Assembly: GCA_016745035.1 (NCBI GenBank)
Contig: JADGDE010000014.1
Coordinates: 1-41,329, forward strand
Direction of reading: 5' to 3'
DNA: 41,329 nt
Source of the DNA: Thiotrichales bacterium
Lineage (GTDB): Bacteria > Pseudomonadota > Gammaproteobacteria > Beggiatoales > Beggiatoaceae
Positions 8,121 to 16,550 of this stretch are shown here, in pieces (the stretch's first letter is position 1; the number at the start of each line of letters is the position of its first letter). The notes beneath the pieces were generated by a model. That model did not search any database and had not been told where the DNA came from. It saw nothing but the letters and a program-made list of their open reading frames with translations. The position numbers were made by a program, and so were the translations under genes.

Positions 8121-8606
8121 ATGCAAAGAAAATCATCTTACAATACGCCTTTAGCAATATATCATGGTGTTCCAAAAGGTTGGAGTAAAAATGAATTGCT
8201 TAAAACTTATAAATCTTTAGGGGGGAAATTTAATATAAATTGTGATGAGGTGAGAGAACCAGGATCACCCACATGGTTGCCTGATAGATATAATTGGCTT
8301 CAATACAGAGCTACTATGTATAAAATATCTGAAGGTGTACAAGCCGAAGATATTGCATGTATTGAGCTAGCTATTAGATATATTGAACTAGATTATTTTG
8401 GCTCATATTCTGGTTTCATTCGAGAACGTTTAGCTAGAAACTTAAAGAATAAATCACTAAATTATAAACAAAAACAAAGACTACATAGACATTTTCAAAA
8501 ACTCATAGATAATAAACAATATTTCCAAGAGGTTAAAGAATATAGAAAGCTAAGTTATTCCTTGGAAAAGAAAATGAGCCAACACAACAATACCTGGAAA
8601 TCATAA
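8121..8606 (+). CDS. Hypothetical protein, second cassette-like ORF
   Basis: A 161-residue basic protein with no domain I can name. Visible blocks are TYKSLGGKFN near residue 30, AIRYIELDYFGSYSGFIRERLARNLKN (in two parts, about 85-112) and KQKQRLHRHFQKLI. These look like a conserved helical, possibly nucleic-acid-binding surface, but that is only an impression from charge. It begins 23 bp after the attC-like site, so it would be the next cassette if that site is real. No second attC-like site is evident after its stop. It shares the AT-rich composition of the surrounding accessory region. Confidence 0.55.
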   Translation: MQRKSSYNTPLAIYHGVPKGWSKNELLKTYKSLGGKFNINCDEVREPGSPTWLPDRYNWLQYRATMYKISEGVQAEDIACIELAIRYIELDYFGSYSGFIRERLARNLKNKSLNYKQKQRLHRHFQKLIDNKQYFQEVKEYRKLSYSLEKKMSQHNNTWKS

Positions 8607-8678
8607 AAATATCGAAAATTTATTGAGCTATCCCTTTTAAGAATTTTTATTCAAGCAAACCATTTAGGAAATATAATT

Positions 8679-9182
8679 ATGTTAGAAAAATTTTTTAGTA
8701 ACACCATTTATGTACAGATTAGTGTCGATTTATTGAAAGCTGTAGCCATTGACTATGATACGGTGTTTTGTGAAAAGCCATTGATTGCTATTACAGAAGA
8801 TAAAAAGGGGATTAAGAAAGTTGCGGCGATTGGAAATGTGGCTGCAACCATTAGCAATGCCGTGTGTATTAATCCCTTTAAACACCCAAGAACGATATTA
8901 GCTGATTTTTCAGCCGCACAACGCTTATTACAACAAGTCATTTTCGAGTTACATACACACAAGTTTCTGAAACCCTCGCCTGCTATCATTATCCATCCCA
9001 TAGAAAAATTAGAAGGAGGGCTGCTTGAACTAGAACGCAGGGCGTTTGAAGAGCTAGCCTTAGGGGCTGGGGCACGGGATGTAGTGGTGTATCAAGGAGA
9101 GGCGTTGGATGTGACTAAGATAAATTTTTCTGAATTAAAAAAACAGTATAAATCTCACATTGATGCATTTCCAAAAAACTAA
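8679..9182 (+). CDS. Short MreB/actin-fold-like protein
   Basis: A 167-residue protein whose order of motifs recalls subdomain IA of MreB: a first strand with IYVQISVDLLKAVAI, then KPLIAIT, VAAIGNVA, INPFKHPRTILADF and AQRLLQQVI. The end (GGLLELERRAFEELALGAGARDVVVY) matches the MreB segment that follows the sugar-kinase-like region (ERRA..EAA..AGAR.V.L). MreB is about 345 residues, so this is half-length and lacks recognisable phosphate-binding loops such as DLGTAN. It may be a degenerate or specialised cytoskeletal homologue. The start has TAGGAAA about 9 nt upstream. The family link is remote, recognised by eye. Confidence 0.5.
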   Translation: MLEKFFSNTIYVQISVDLLKAVAIDYDTVFCEKPLIAITEDKKGIKKVAAIGNVAATISNAVCINPFKHPRTILADFSAAQRLLQQVIFELHTHKFLKPSPAIIIHPIEKLEGGLLELERRAFEELALGAGARDVVVYQGEALDVTKINFSELKKQYKSHIDAFPKN

Positions 9183-9224
9183 AAGCCACAATAAGATGCT
9201 TTTCCATCTACCGCGTGATATTTA

Positions 9225-9247
9225 GCCTTTGCGTAACATCCATTAAT
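9225..9247 (+). repeat. Solitary right end of the GATGTTACGC repeat family
   Basis: GCCTTTGCGTAACATC followed by CATTAAT closely matches the right end of the MITE-like element at 21101-21246. No left end is found next to it, so this is a solo or eroded copy between two small genes. Confidence 0.5.
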
Positions 9248-9255
9248 TCACTTCA

Positions 9256-9492
9256 ATGACAAATACCATCAACGAAAAAACCTGTCCTTTTTGCCAAGCG
9301 CTTAATGCCTGTATGGCTAAAACTGAAAAAGCCTGCTGGTGCAATTATGTGCAAATACCAACCACCTTAATTGATTTAGTGCCTGTAGATTTGCAAGGCA
9401 AGTCATGTATATGTCTTGCTTGTATCAATTTATTCAATGAAAACCCGGCATTATTTAAATCAAAATATTCGGTTTTATTGAATAAGCTGTGA
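9256..9492 (+). CDS. Cysteine-rich CWC family protein
   Basis: A 78-residue protein with the CWC-family pattern: CPFCQALNAC, then CWC in KACWCNYVQIP, then CICLACINLF. The six or more Cys could bind zinc or another metal. The family (PF14375 type) has no established function. The protein is soluble with no signal peptide. It stands alone, in the opposite direction to the cyclophilin gene that follows, with 17 bp between the two stop codons. Confidence 0.8.
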   Translation: MTNTINEKTCPFCQALNACMAKTEKACWCNYVQIPTTLIDLVPVDLQGKSCICLACINLFNENPALFKSKYSVLLNKL

Positions 9493-9509
9493 AAGCGGTT
9501 GGTGATTAA

Positions 9510-10253
9510 TTATTCAGCAGCATCATCCAAGCGAATGCTTTGAATAATGACCTGCGTTTGTGGCACATCGCTGGAAAAAGGTTCAATAGCCCCTGTGGGA
9601 ATCGCTTTGATAGCATCCATTACCTCTTCACCTGCCAGCAGCTCACCAAACACCGTATACCCCCAGCTATCGTGTCCTGGAAAGTCTAGCCCGCTGTTAT
9701 CGACCACGTTAATATAAAATTGCGACGTTGCCGAATGTGGGTTTGATGTCCGTGCCATTGCAATACTACCCCGCTGGTTTTTTAGTCCGTTATAGGCTTC
9801 ATTTAAAATGGGATCGTGGCTAGGAGGTTTGAGCGTATATTCACTATCAAAACCACCACCTTGAATCATAAAATTACCGATGACACGATGAAAAATCGTC
9901 CCAGAATAAAAGTCTTCTTCAACATAACGCAGAAAATTGGCGACCGTTGTCGGGGCTTTTTCTGCATTTAATTGAAATGTCATGCTGCCGAAGTTGGTTT
10001 GTATCGTCACAATTGGGGCGGCTGTTTTTAGTGCTTGTGGCTTAAATTTATCTGGCTGGAGAAAAAAAGGGCTATTTACATCAGCACCTACCGATTGAAG
10101 ACCGATGCTGTAAGCACTTTTGCCTGTGGGCGTTTGCACTTCAAGATAAGGGATGTCAATCACAATATTATCTGTAATATTTGCTACGGGTTCATTTTGA
10201 GCCAAAGCATTTAGACTGATACTTAGCAACATCAGGCTTAAAAAATATTTCAT
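9510..10253 (-). CDS. Periplasmic cyclophilin-type peptidyl-prolyl isomerase
   Basis: A 247-residue exported cyclophilin that isomerises Xaa-Pro bonds in the periplasm. The start is ATG at 10253, preceded by AGAGGA with 7 nt spacing. The longer frame to 10379 overlaps the upstream gene and lacks support. Residues 1-19 (MKYFLSLMLLSISLNALAQ) are a signal peptide. The cyclophilin core has TVANFLRYVEE, FHRVIGNFMIQGGGF with the catalytic Arg, and GSIAMARTSNPHSATSQFYI. About 60 residues between signal peptide and core are a low-similarity extension. The gene lies 19 nt after the TPR-CHAT gene on the same strand, so the two should share a transcript and perhaps a function outside the cytoplasm. Confidence 0.9.
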   Translation of the reverse strand: MKYFLSLMLLSISLNALAQNEPVANITDNIVIDIPYLEVQTPTGKSAYSIGLQSVGADVNSPFFLQPDKFKPQALKTAAPIVTIQTNFGSMTFQLNAEKAPTTVANFLRYVEEDFYSGTIFHRVIGNFMIQGGGFDSEYTLKPPSHDPILNEAYNGLKNQRGSIAMARTSNPHSATSQFYINVVDNSGLDFPGHDSWGYTVFGELLAGEEVMDAIKAIPTGAIEPFSSDVPQTQVIIQSIRLDDAAE

Positions 10254-10272
10254 CAATAGTTCCTCTAAATCA

Positions 10273-13104
10273 CTATGGTTCGGTATGACCTTTGAGCAAA
10301 ATAAATGCAGCCCAGTGGTAAGGTCTGGCAAAATAATATGGATAGGCATCGGGATCCTCGCTTTGTAAACGCGAGCCAATAAAGGCTTTTTGTGTCGCTT
10401 GTAGCGCCTTGCTATGGCTTAGACCGTTTTTAATATTATGTTGATAAAAGCGCTGCATAAAACTGGCGGTGCTGGCATCGTTGACCGCCCACAGGCTAGC
10501 AATCACTTGTTTCGCGCCTTGTTGTTGTGCCAACACGGCAAAACCCTCGATTTCACGCCCACCATTTTGTCCTCCGCTGGTATTACCCGCCGCCGTATTA
10601 CAAGCGGATAAGGTCAATAAATCGACATCATCAAAGCGAAAGGCACTACGGATGCTAGCGAGGTTTAATTTATCGCCATCACCTAATAATAAAAACGAAG
10701 CTTGTTCCGTACCGGGTTCAAAAACAAAGTGGCTGGCAATATGTAAAATATTATAATCTTCATCTAAAACCCGTTGCAAACGCTTACGGGTAAACGCCTC
10801 ATCGAGGAAAATATCGCCTTTTAATACCCCGTGTTTATCTTCGGCATCTTCTTGGATAATTTGCCCCAGTTCAGTTTTTACCGCAGGCAATGGGGCAAAA
10901 TCCGCCACCGATTGACTCAGCCCCAACCCAGCAATGCGCAAGTTAGTTTCTGTATTTGTCGCAAGCGTTTTTTCCGCCGCCGCAGTATAAGTTGCTAAAG
11001 CATAGTTTTCGACTAAAAATTGTTCGCCATCAAACAAGGTCGCAAAAGGTAAATAATGTAGGGCATTGTCTAAAGACAACCATAAGGTATCAATATTCTC
11101 CGCCTCTAAGCTGGCGGCAACTGGGGCAATCAGTTGTTGATATAAAGCCTTAGCGGTTTTAATGGGGGTTTTTAAGGGGTTTTGGAGGGCATTATGGAAG
11201 TGCATAATTTGTCGGTTTAATTCGGCTTTTGGCACAAACACTTGTTTTTGCAGTGCAGTGTCAGGGGTGAACAATAAAATTTGTAGGTGCTGTTCGGCAC
11301 TTAAATATTGCAATAAAGCCGTACGGGGCGGCAATTGAATATCATCAATTGGTGCGAGTGTGGTTTCAGCGACTTCGGTGTCTGCACTCATATTGGCAAT
11401 GTATTGTTGCAAGGCTTCTAAACCGCCAGTTTGTGCATTTTGATAGCTTTGTAACCAGTTTTGTTCGCGCTCATTGAAAATCACTTGGGTGCGGCGTGGG
11501 TCTTGACTGACATCACGTCCAACAAAATCAAAATACGCTTCTTCTTTGAGCATAAACAAAATTTGTCGGGCTTCAATTAAACGCCCCTCGGATAAGAGTA
11601 AATCAGCGAGCTGCTCATAAACCGCACTTTTATCTTGTAGAAAATGCTGGCGTAACTCTTCATCCAATTCTTGCAGAGCTAAACGTAAGCTTTGTAAAGT
11701 ATTGACTGCCTGTTTACCAAAAAAGATAGCCCCGCCGAGTTTGCCTTGTTTTTTCAGTGCATGGCTAAAATTGTGTTGAATCAGCCATAAACGTTCGGGC
11801 ATGGTGTGGTTTTCGGCAATCAACAAGGCTTTTAAGTACAATTCCTCGGCTTCTTGGCTTTCTTGTGGGTATAAGAGCGCAAAATTCGCCAAACTGGTCG
11901 CCAATGCCGGGTGGTTATTGCCCAACTTTTGACTACGAATCCGCAAGCCGAGTTGATGCATTCGTTGGGCTAAAGCGCCATTGCCTTGGCGACGATACAA
12001 ACTGGCGAGGTTATTTAAGGCGGTGGCCAGACGCGGATGATCATCGCCAAGCAAACGCCGTTGAATGCTTAACACTTGTAAATACACCGGCGCAGCTTTA
12101 TCGGCTTGTTCTTGTTGTTGATAGAGTAAAGCCAAATTATTCAAGCTATTGGCAACACTTAAATCAATCTCACCAAATAATTTTTTCCGCATGGCTAGGG
12201 CTTGCTGTAATAAAGGCTCAGCCTTGGCATAATCGCCCAGTTGTAGATACAACAGTCCTAAATTATTAAAGCTGCGGGCAATATCTTTATGTTCAGCGCT
12301 TAAGTGTTGTTGACGGATTGTTAATGCTTGCTGATACAAAGGCAACGCTTTAGCGTATTGTCCTTGCTCGCTGTATAACAAGGCAAGATTATTTAAGCTG
12401 GTGGTAAGGCTCAAATCCTCAGCACCTAAAGTCTTGCTCTTAATTGCTAAAGCTTGCTGATACAAAGGCTCAGCTTCTACTAACTTACTTTGTTTGACAT
12501 AAACCCGAGCCAAATTATTCAGACTGTAAGCGGTGTATAAATGGCTGTCGCCATAAACTTCGCGGCGTAAATCCAAAGCTTGCTGATAAAATACCTCGGT
12601 CTCAGTATATTCACCTAAAGCCAATGCCAGCTCGCCCAATTGGTTATAGAGTTTGGCTTTTTCGGTGCTTAAGTCTTTGGCTTTACTAAAAATATCATCT
12701 TGCCATTCACTCAAAATTACTCGCAAATCATCAAAAGCCGCTTGCTTTTGTCCTTGGGCAATTAATGCTTGAGCCGCCTCAATTTTACCTTGTAATAAAT
12801 CTTGTTTTGCCCGCTTACTCTTTAGCTTGCCCTCATAACTGATTAATTGCTGATAAGCTTGCTTGGCTTTAGCATATTGGCGTTTTTGTTGCCAATATAA
12901 GGCCGTTTTTTGCCAGCTGCGGGCTTGCCAATCAGCGCTTTTACAGTGCTTACGTAACTGCTGTAATTCAGTCGGTGTTTGACTTTTTTGCCAGCGCTGT
13001 TCACAACTGGCAGCAACGCTATTGCTGGTGAACAAACACAAAAATGCAGCTATGTTAACTGGCAAAAAGCGCCACAAAAAAAACTTTACGAAAGGAAACA
13101 TCAT
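10273..13104 (-). CDS. Exported TPR-CHAT protein
   Basis: A 943-residue protein. Residues ~14-32 form a hydrophobic signal peptide ending in SVAAS. A long run of kinesin-light-chain-type TPRs follows (about 130-480), with repeated SLNNLALLY and QALAIRK-like units. The C-terminal CHAT caspase-like domain has the catalytic dyad His792 (HIASHF) and Cys835 (LSACNTAAG), then GFAVLAQQQGAKQVIASLWAVND. Both residues are present, so proteolytic activity is plausible. Target and trigger are unknown. Because the protein is exported, it differs from cytoplasmic CHAT effectors of CRISPR or gasdermin systems. A cyclophilin gene follows 19 nt later. The leader carries a G9 tract at 13124-13132. Translation begins with two successive ATG codons and no clear ribosome site. 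Confidence 0.88.
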   Translation of the reverse strand: MMFPFVKFFLWRFLPVNIAAFLCLFTSNSVAASCEQRWQKSQTPTELQQLRKHCKSADWQARSWQKTALYWQQKRQYAKAKQAYQQLISYEGKLKSKRAKQDLLQGKIEAAQALIAQGQKQAAFDDLRVILSEWQDDIFSKAKDLSTEKAKLYNQLGELALALGEYTETEVFYQQALDLRREVYGDSHLYTAYSLNNLARVYVKQSKLVEAEPLYQQALAIKSKTLGAEDLSLTTSLNNLALLYSEQGQYAKALPLYQQALTIRQQHLSAEHKDIARSFNNLGLLYLQLGDYAKAEPLLQQALAMRKKLFGEIDLSVANSLNNLALLYQQQEQADKAAPVYLQVLSIQRRLLGDDHPRLATALNNLASLYRRQGNGALAQRMHQLGLRIRSQKLGNNHPALATSLANFALLYPQESQEAEELYLKALLIAENHTMPERLWLIQHNFSHALKKQGKLGGAIFFGKQAVNTLQSLRLALQELDEELRQHFLQDKSAVYEQLADLLLSEGRLIEARQILFMLKEEAYFDFVGRDVSQDPRRTQVIFNEREQNWLQSYQNAQTGGLEALQQYIANMSADTEVAETTLAPIDDIQLPPRTALLQYLSAEQHLQILLFTPDTALQKQVFVPKAELNRQIMHFHNALQNPLKTPIKTAKALYQQLIAPVAASLEAENIDTLWLSLDNALHYLPFATLFDGEQFLVENYALATYTAAAEKTLATNTETNLRIAGLGLSQSVADFAPLPAVKTELGQIIQEDAEDKHGVLKGDIFLDEAFTRKRLQRVLDEDYNILHIASHFVFEPGTEQASFLLLGDGDKLNLASIRSAFRFDDVDLLTLSACNTAAGNTSGGQNGGREIEGFAVLAQQQGAKQVIASLWAVNDASTASFMQRFYQHNIKNGLSHSKALQATQKAFIGSRLQSEDPDAYPYYFARPYHWAAFILLKGHTEP

Positions 13105-13420
13105 CTATTCATACGCTAGAAAAGGGGGGGGGAATTGTAGCACTTTTTTAATGATTATCTCATCACAACGCAAAAGGTTTTGATAAGGCAAAAAATACTC
13201 TTAACCTAATTTAAAATCAATCACTTAGTGATAAGTTACAGTCGCTTTTTGGTATATTTATTTGCACAAAGCCGAGATTGGATTTAGCTTAGATAATAAA
13301 GATAGCTAAGCACTGAGGCATTGGCATCACAGCTCATAAGCGAAAAATCATATGACAACTGCGTCTTGATCGCCGATAATGTGGGGTTTTTATCACTAGC
13401 CTCAACCAACTAAATAGATC
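13105..13420. promoter_or_regulatory. Divergent intergenic region between TPR-CHAT gene and alaC
   Basis: This 316 bp stretch has no gene. It must hold the divergent promoters of the TPR-CHAT gene and alaC. Visible elements are a run of nine G at 13124-13132, 20 bp upstream of the CHAT start, and a small inverted repeat GCTTAG/CTAAGC (13287-13292, 13306-13311). No confident -35/-10 pair was found. Confidence 0.5.
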
Positions 13421-14599
13421 ATGGAAACAGAGTTTACCCGAATCAAGCGCTTACCGCCGTATGTTTTTAGTATTGTCAAAGATTTGACTGTGGCGGCGCG
13501 AGCCAGAGGCGAGGATGTCATTGATTTTGGCATGGGTAACCCCGACCAACCGACCCCACAGCCGATTATTGATAAATTAGTTGAAGCCGCGCAGCGTAAA
13601 GACACACACCGCTATTCCAATTCCAAAGGCATTCCGCGTTTACGTCGGGCAATGGCGAATTGGTATAAAAACCGTTACGACATTGATCTTGACCCTGAAA
13701 AAGAAGTCATTACCACCATCGGCTCGAAAGAAGGCTTGGCGCATTTAGCCCTTGCGGTCACAGGACCGGGCGATGCGGTTTTAGTCCCCAACCCCGCTTA
13801 TCCGATTCATCCTTATGGCTTTGTCATTGCTGGTGCGGATATTCGTCATGTGCCCATGGGGGCTGATGTCGATTTTTTTGAAGAGCTGGTTAAGGCGATC
13901 AAAACTTCATGGCCAAAACCCAAAATGTTGGTATTGAATTTCCCCGGCAACCCAACCGCGCAATGCGTGGATTTAGAGTTCTTTGAGAAAGTGGTTAAAA
14001 TCGCCAAAGAACACGAAATCTGGGTAATTCATGACTTGGCCTATGCTGATATTGTTTTTGATGGCTATAAAGCCCCCTCTATTTTAGAGGTTGAAGGCGC
14101 AAAAGACATTGCCGTCGAATCCTTCTCTTTATCCAAAAGCTATAATATGCCCGGTTGGCGTGTCGGCTTTATGGTCGGCAACCCGGTCTTGATTAATGCG
14201 CTCGCACGGATTAAGTCTTATTTGGATTATGGCACTTTTACCCCCATCCAAGTCGCAGCGATTACCGCACTTGAGGGCGACCAGTCATACGTGCAAGAGA
14301 TTTGCGATATGTACAAAGAGCGCCGCGATGTCTTGTGTGAAGGCTTAAATGCCGCCGGTTGGGAAGTCGAAAAACCCAAAGCGACCATGTTTGTGTGGGC
14401 AAAAATCCCCGAACCATACCTTCACATGGGATCTTTAGAATTTGCGAAAAAACTGATTAAAGAAGCCCATGTTGCTGTCTCACCGGGCGTTGGTTTTGGC
14501 GATCAGGGCGACGATTATGTCCGCTTTGCTTTGATTGAGAATCCACATAGAATACGCCAAGCCGTCCGTGGGATTAAAGAAATGCTGCGCAATGCATAA
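13421..14599 (+). CDS. alaC: Alanine-synthesising aminotransferase
   Basis: A 392-residue class I PLP aminotransferase that closely follows the E. coli AlaC pattern and forms alanine from pyruvate with glutamate. Matching stretches include [65 protein letters not shown] and HDLAYADI. The PLP-binding Lys is K239 in [12 protein letters not shown]. The C-terminal Arg that binds the substrate carboxylate lies in YVRFALIEN. The gene is 27 nt upstream of hom, so the pair is probably an operon of aspartate- and pyruvate-family amino-acid synthesis. Confidence 0.92.
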   Translation: METEFTRIKRLPPYVFSIVKDLTVAARARGEDVIDFGMGNPDQPTPQPIIDKLVEAAQRKDTHRYSNSKGIPRLRRAMANWYKNRYDIDLDPEKEVITTIGSKEGLAHLALAVTGPGDAVLVPNPAYPIHPYGFVIAGADIRHVPMGADVDFFEELVKAIKTSWPKPKMLVLNFPGNPTAQCVDLEFFEKVVKIAKEHEIWVIHDLAYADIVFDGYKAPSILEVEGAKDIAVESFSLSKSYNMPGWRVGFMVGNPVLINALARIKSYLDYGTFTPIQVAAITALEGDQSYVQEICDMYKERRDVLCEGLNAAGWEVEKPKATMFVWAKIPEPYLHMGSLEFAKKLIKEAHVAVSPGVGFGDQGDDYVRFALIENPHRIRQAVRGIKEMLRNA

Positions 14600-14626
14600 G
14601 CCAACGAAATAGCAAAGGAAATAGCC

Positions 14627-15943
14627 ATGTTAGAACCGATTAGAATTGGTGTATTAGGATTGGGCACTGTCGGCGGTGGTGTTGCCAATGTTTTATTACG
14701 CAATGCCGAGGAAATTGCTCGCCGTGCCGGTCGTGGGATTGAAGTCATTCAAGCCAGTGTCCGTGATGTACACAAAGACCGAAGCTGTGATACTAGCCAA
14801 ATGCAGTTGACCGAACAACCGATGCAAATTGTCAATAATCCTGATGTTGATATTGTTGTCGAGCTGATTGGTGGGACGAGCCGCGCGAGAGAATTAGTCT
14901 TAAAGGCGATTCAAAACGGCAAGCATGTGGTCACGGCGAATAAAGCCTTGATTGCCCTGCATGGCAATGAAATTTTTGATGCCGCGCAACAAAACGGTGT
15001 GATGGTCGCTTTTGAGGCGGCTGTCGCTGGTGGAATCCCGATTATTAAAGCCATCCGTGAAGGGCTAACGGGTAATAGCATTGATTGGCTTTGTGGGATT
15101 ATTAACGGCACAACCAACTTTATTTTGACCGAAATGCGTGATAAAGGACGGGACTTTGCTGATGTGCTTGCCGAAGCGCAAGCTTTAGGTTATGCCGAAG
15201 CTGACCCGACGTTTGATATTGAAGGCATTGATGCGGCGCATAAGCTGACGATTTTGGCAGCGATTGCCTTTGGCGTACCTTTGAATTTTGATGCGGTTTA
15301 TACCGAAGGCATCACCAAAATCGAAGGCAAAGATGTCAGCTATGCCGAGCAATTTGGCTATCGGATTAAGCATTTAGGTTTTGCCCGTCGTAGCGATCAC
15401 GGGGTTGAATTGCGCGTACATCCGACGATGGTTCCTGAAGGACGTTTGCTCGCCAATGTTGATGGCGTGATGAACGCGGTCTTGGTACATGGCGATGCCG
15501 TTGGCCCGACTTTATATTATGGCGCGGGTGCAGGCGCTGACCCGACTGCCTCGGCGGTGGTGGCTGATTTGGTCGATGTGGTGCGCAGCATGACCGCTGA
15601 CCCTGAAAACCGTGTGCCTCACTTGGCATTCCAAGCCGATAGCATTGCCACACAAATGCCGATGTTGAAAATCTTTGAAGTGGAAACCGCTTATTATTTA
15701 CGCTTGCGCGCAGAGGATAAAGCCGGTGTCTTGGCGGATATTTCGGCGATTTTAGGCGCGGCAAACATCAGCATTGAAGCCATGACCCAGAAAGAGCCAG
15801 CAGAGGGTGAAACTTCGGTCGATTTGATTTTGATTACGCAAGCAGTGCAAGAAATACACTTGGACGATGCGTTGCGTCAAATCGAAGCCTTGCCAGAAAT
15901 CAGTAATAATGTGGTTAAGATTCGGATTGAGAGTTTGAACTAA
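14627..15943 (+). CDS. hom: Homoserine dehydrogenase
   Basis: A 438-residue monofunctional homoserine dehydrogenase that reduces aspartate semialdehyde to homoserine for threonine and methionine. The N-terminal Rossmann motif is GVLGLGTVGGGV (residues 8-19). The central catalytic part contains HVVTANKALIA, AAVAGGIPIIKAIREGL, IINGTTNFILTEM and EADPTFDIEGIDAAHKL. A C-terminal ACT domain (about 350-430, YYLRLRAEDKAGVLADIS) provides feedback regulation, usually by threonine. The start has AAAGGAAA at good spacing. A palindrome at 16016-16037 lies downstream. Confidence 0.94.
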   Translation: MLEPIRIGVLGLGTVGGGVANVLLRNAEEIARRAGRGIEVIQASVRDVHKDRSCDTSQMQLTEQPMQIVNNPDVDIVVELIGGTSRARELVLKAIQNGKHVVTANKALIALHGNEIFDAAQQNGVMVAFEAAVAGGIPIIKAIREGLTGNSIDWLCGIINGTTNFILTEMRDKGRDFADVLAEAQALGYAEADPTFDIEGIDAAHKLTILAAIAFGVPLNFDAVYTEGITKIEGKDVSYAEQFGYRIKHLGFARRSDHGVELRVHPTMVPEGRLLANVDGVMNAVLVHGDAVGPTLYYGAGAGADPTASAVVADLVDVVRSMTADPENRVPHLAFQADSIATQMPMLKIFEVETAYYLRLRAEDKAGVLADISAILGAANISIEAMTQKEPAEGETSVDLILITQAVQEIHLDDALRQIEALPEISNNVVKIRIESLN

Positions 15944-16015
15944 ATAGGATGCACCGATAAGCTGTCGGCAATCTCTATAACTGATACCAATCCTAGATTT
16001 TACTGCTCCAACTCG

Positions 16016-16037
16016 TTCCCAAGCTCTAGCTTGGGAA
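16016..16037 (+). repeat. Palindrome downstream of hom
   Basis: Perfect stem of TTCCCAAGCT with AGCTTGGGAA and a 2 nt CT loop. No T tract follows, so it resembles the dispersed TTCCCA/TGGGAA palindromes of gammaproteobacteria more than a terminator. It could still form a 3' stability hairpin for the alaC-hom transcript. Confidence 0.55.
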
Positions 16038-16094
16038 TGTGTATTGCGTCGCTCCGGCGGCGCGTAACATCAATTATTTTTAAAAGGGTAAATT

Positions 16095-16529
16095 ATGAAA
16101 AAAAGTGCTTTATTATTAATTAGTTCCTTGGTTTTATCTGCACCATCCGTTTATAGTGCTGAGAAAGGCGGTATGGCAGCGTTCATGAAAGACATGGCGC
16201 ACGCGAATCCTGTGCCTAGCTATGTTTCAGTGATTAAGAAAAATGCTGAAGCTTTGGCCTTAAGCGATGAGCAAATGGCTCAAGTGATGGCATGGAATAA
16301 AGCCAACACCCAAAAAATGAAAGGCATGGTTATGTCGGTGATTGATGGCGAGCAAAAAATCAAACAAGCCTCATTAGATGGTGTCCCTAGCGAAGAAATC
16401 ATGAACATGGCAAAAGCGCTGAATGCAACCCGTTTGAGCATTGTCGAAGGCAAAACCCGTTGCCGCGACCATATGATGAATATTTTAGATGACGCGCAAT
16501 GGAAAAAATTAGCGACTATGGTGAAATAG
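16095..16529 (+). CDS. Spy/CpxP-like periplasmic helical protein
   Basis: A 144-residue exported protein. Residues 1-22 are a signal peptide (MKKSALLLISSLVLSAPSVYSA). The mature part is helical and Met-rich (MAAFMKDMAH near its start). It has the LTxxQ-like arrangement of Spy/CpxP chaperones: ALSDEQMAQVMAW near residue 53 and a second copy ILDDAQWKKLATM near the end. Spy-type proteins act as periplasmic chaperones or metal-stress sensors. The single Cys (KTRCRDHM) is unusual. The start has AAAGGGT 7 nt upstream. It stands alone between hom and the Y1 transposase unit. The assignment is by fold pattern, not close identity. Confidence 0.65.
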   Translation: MKKSALLLISSLVLSAPSVYSAEKGGMAAFMKDMAHANPVPSYVSVIKKNAEALALSDEQMAQVMAWNKANTQKMKGMVMSVIDGEQKIKQASLDGVPSEEIMNMAKALNATRLSIVEGKTRCRDHMMNILDDAQWKKLATMVK

Positions 16530-16550
16530 TTAGCATCTAAAAGGTTGTTT

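Noticed and set aside
9510..10379. Longer reading of the cyclophilin starting at 10379
   Set aside because: It would overlap the CHAT gene by about 107 nt. ATG 10253 has AGAGGA at good spacing and begins a proper signal peptide.
11865..12269. 134-codon plus-strand ORF within the TPR-CHAT gene
   Set aside because: It is antisense to repetitive TPR coding sequence, which readily yields long shadow frames, and its protein shows no recognisable pattern.
15366..15764. 132-codon minus-strand ORF inside hom
   Set aside because: It lies wholly opposite the well-supported homoserine dehydrogenase frame; composition is Arg/Pro/His-rich as expected of a shadow.
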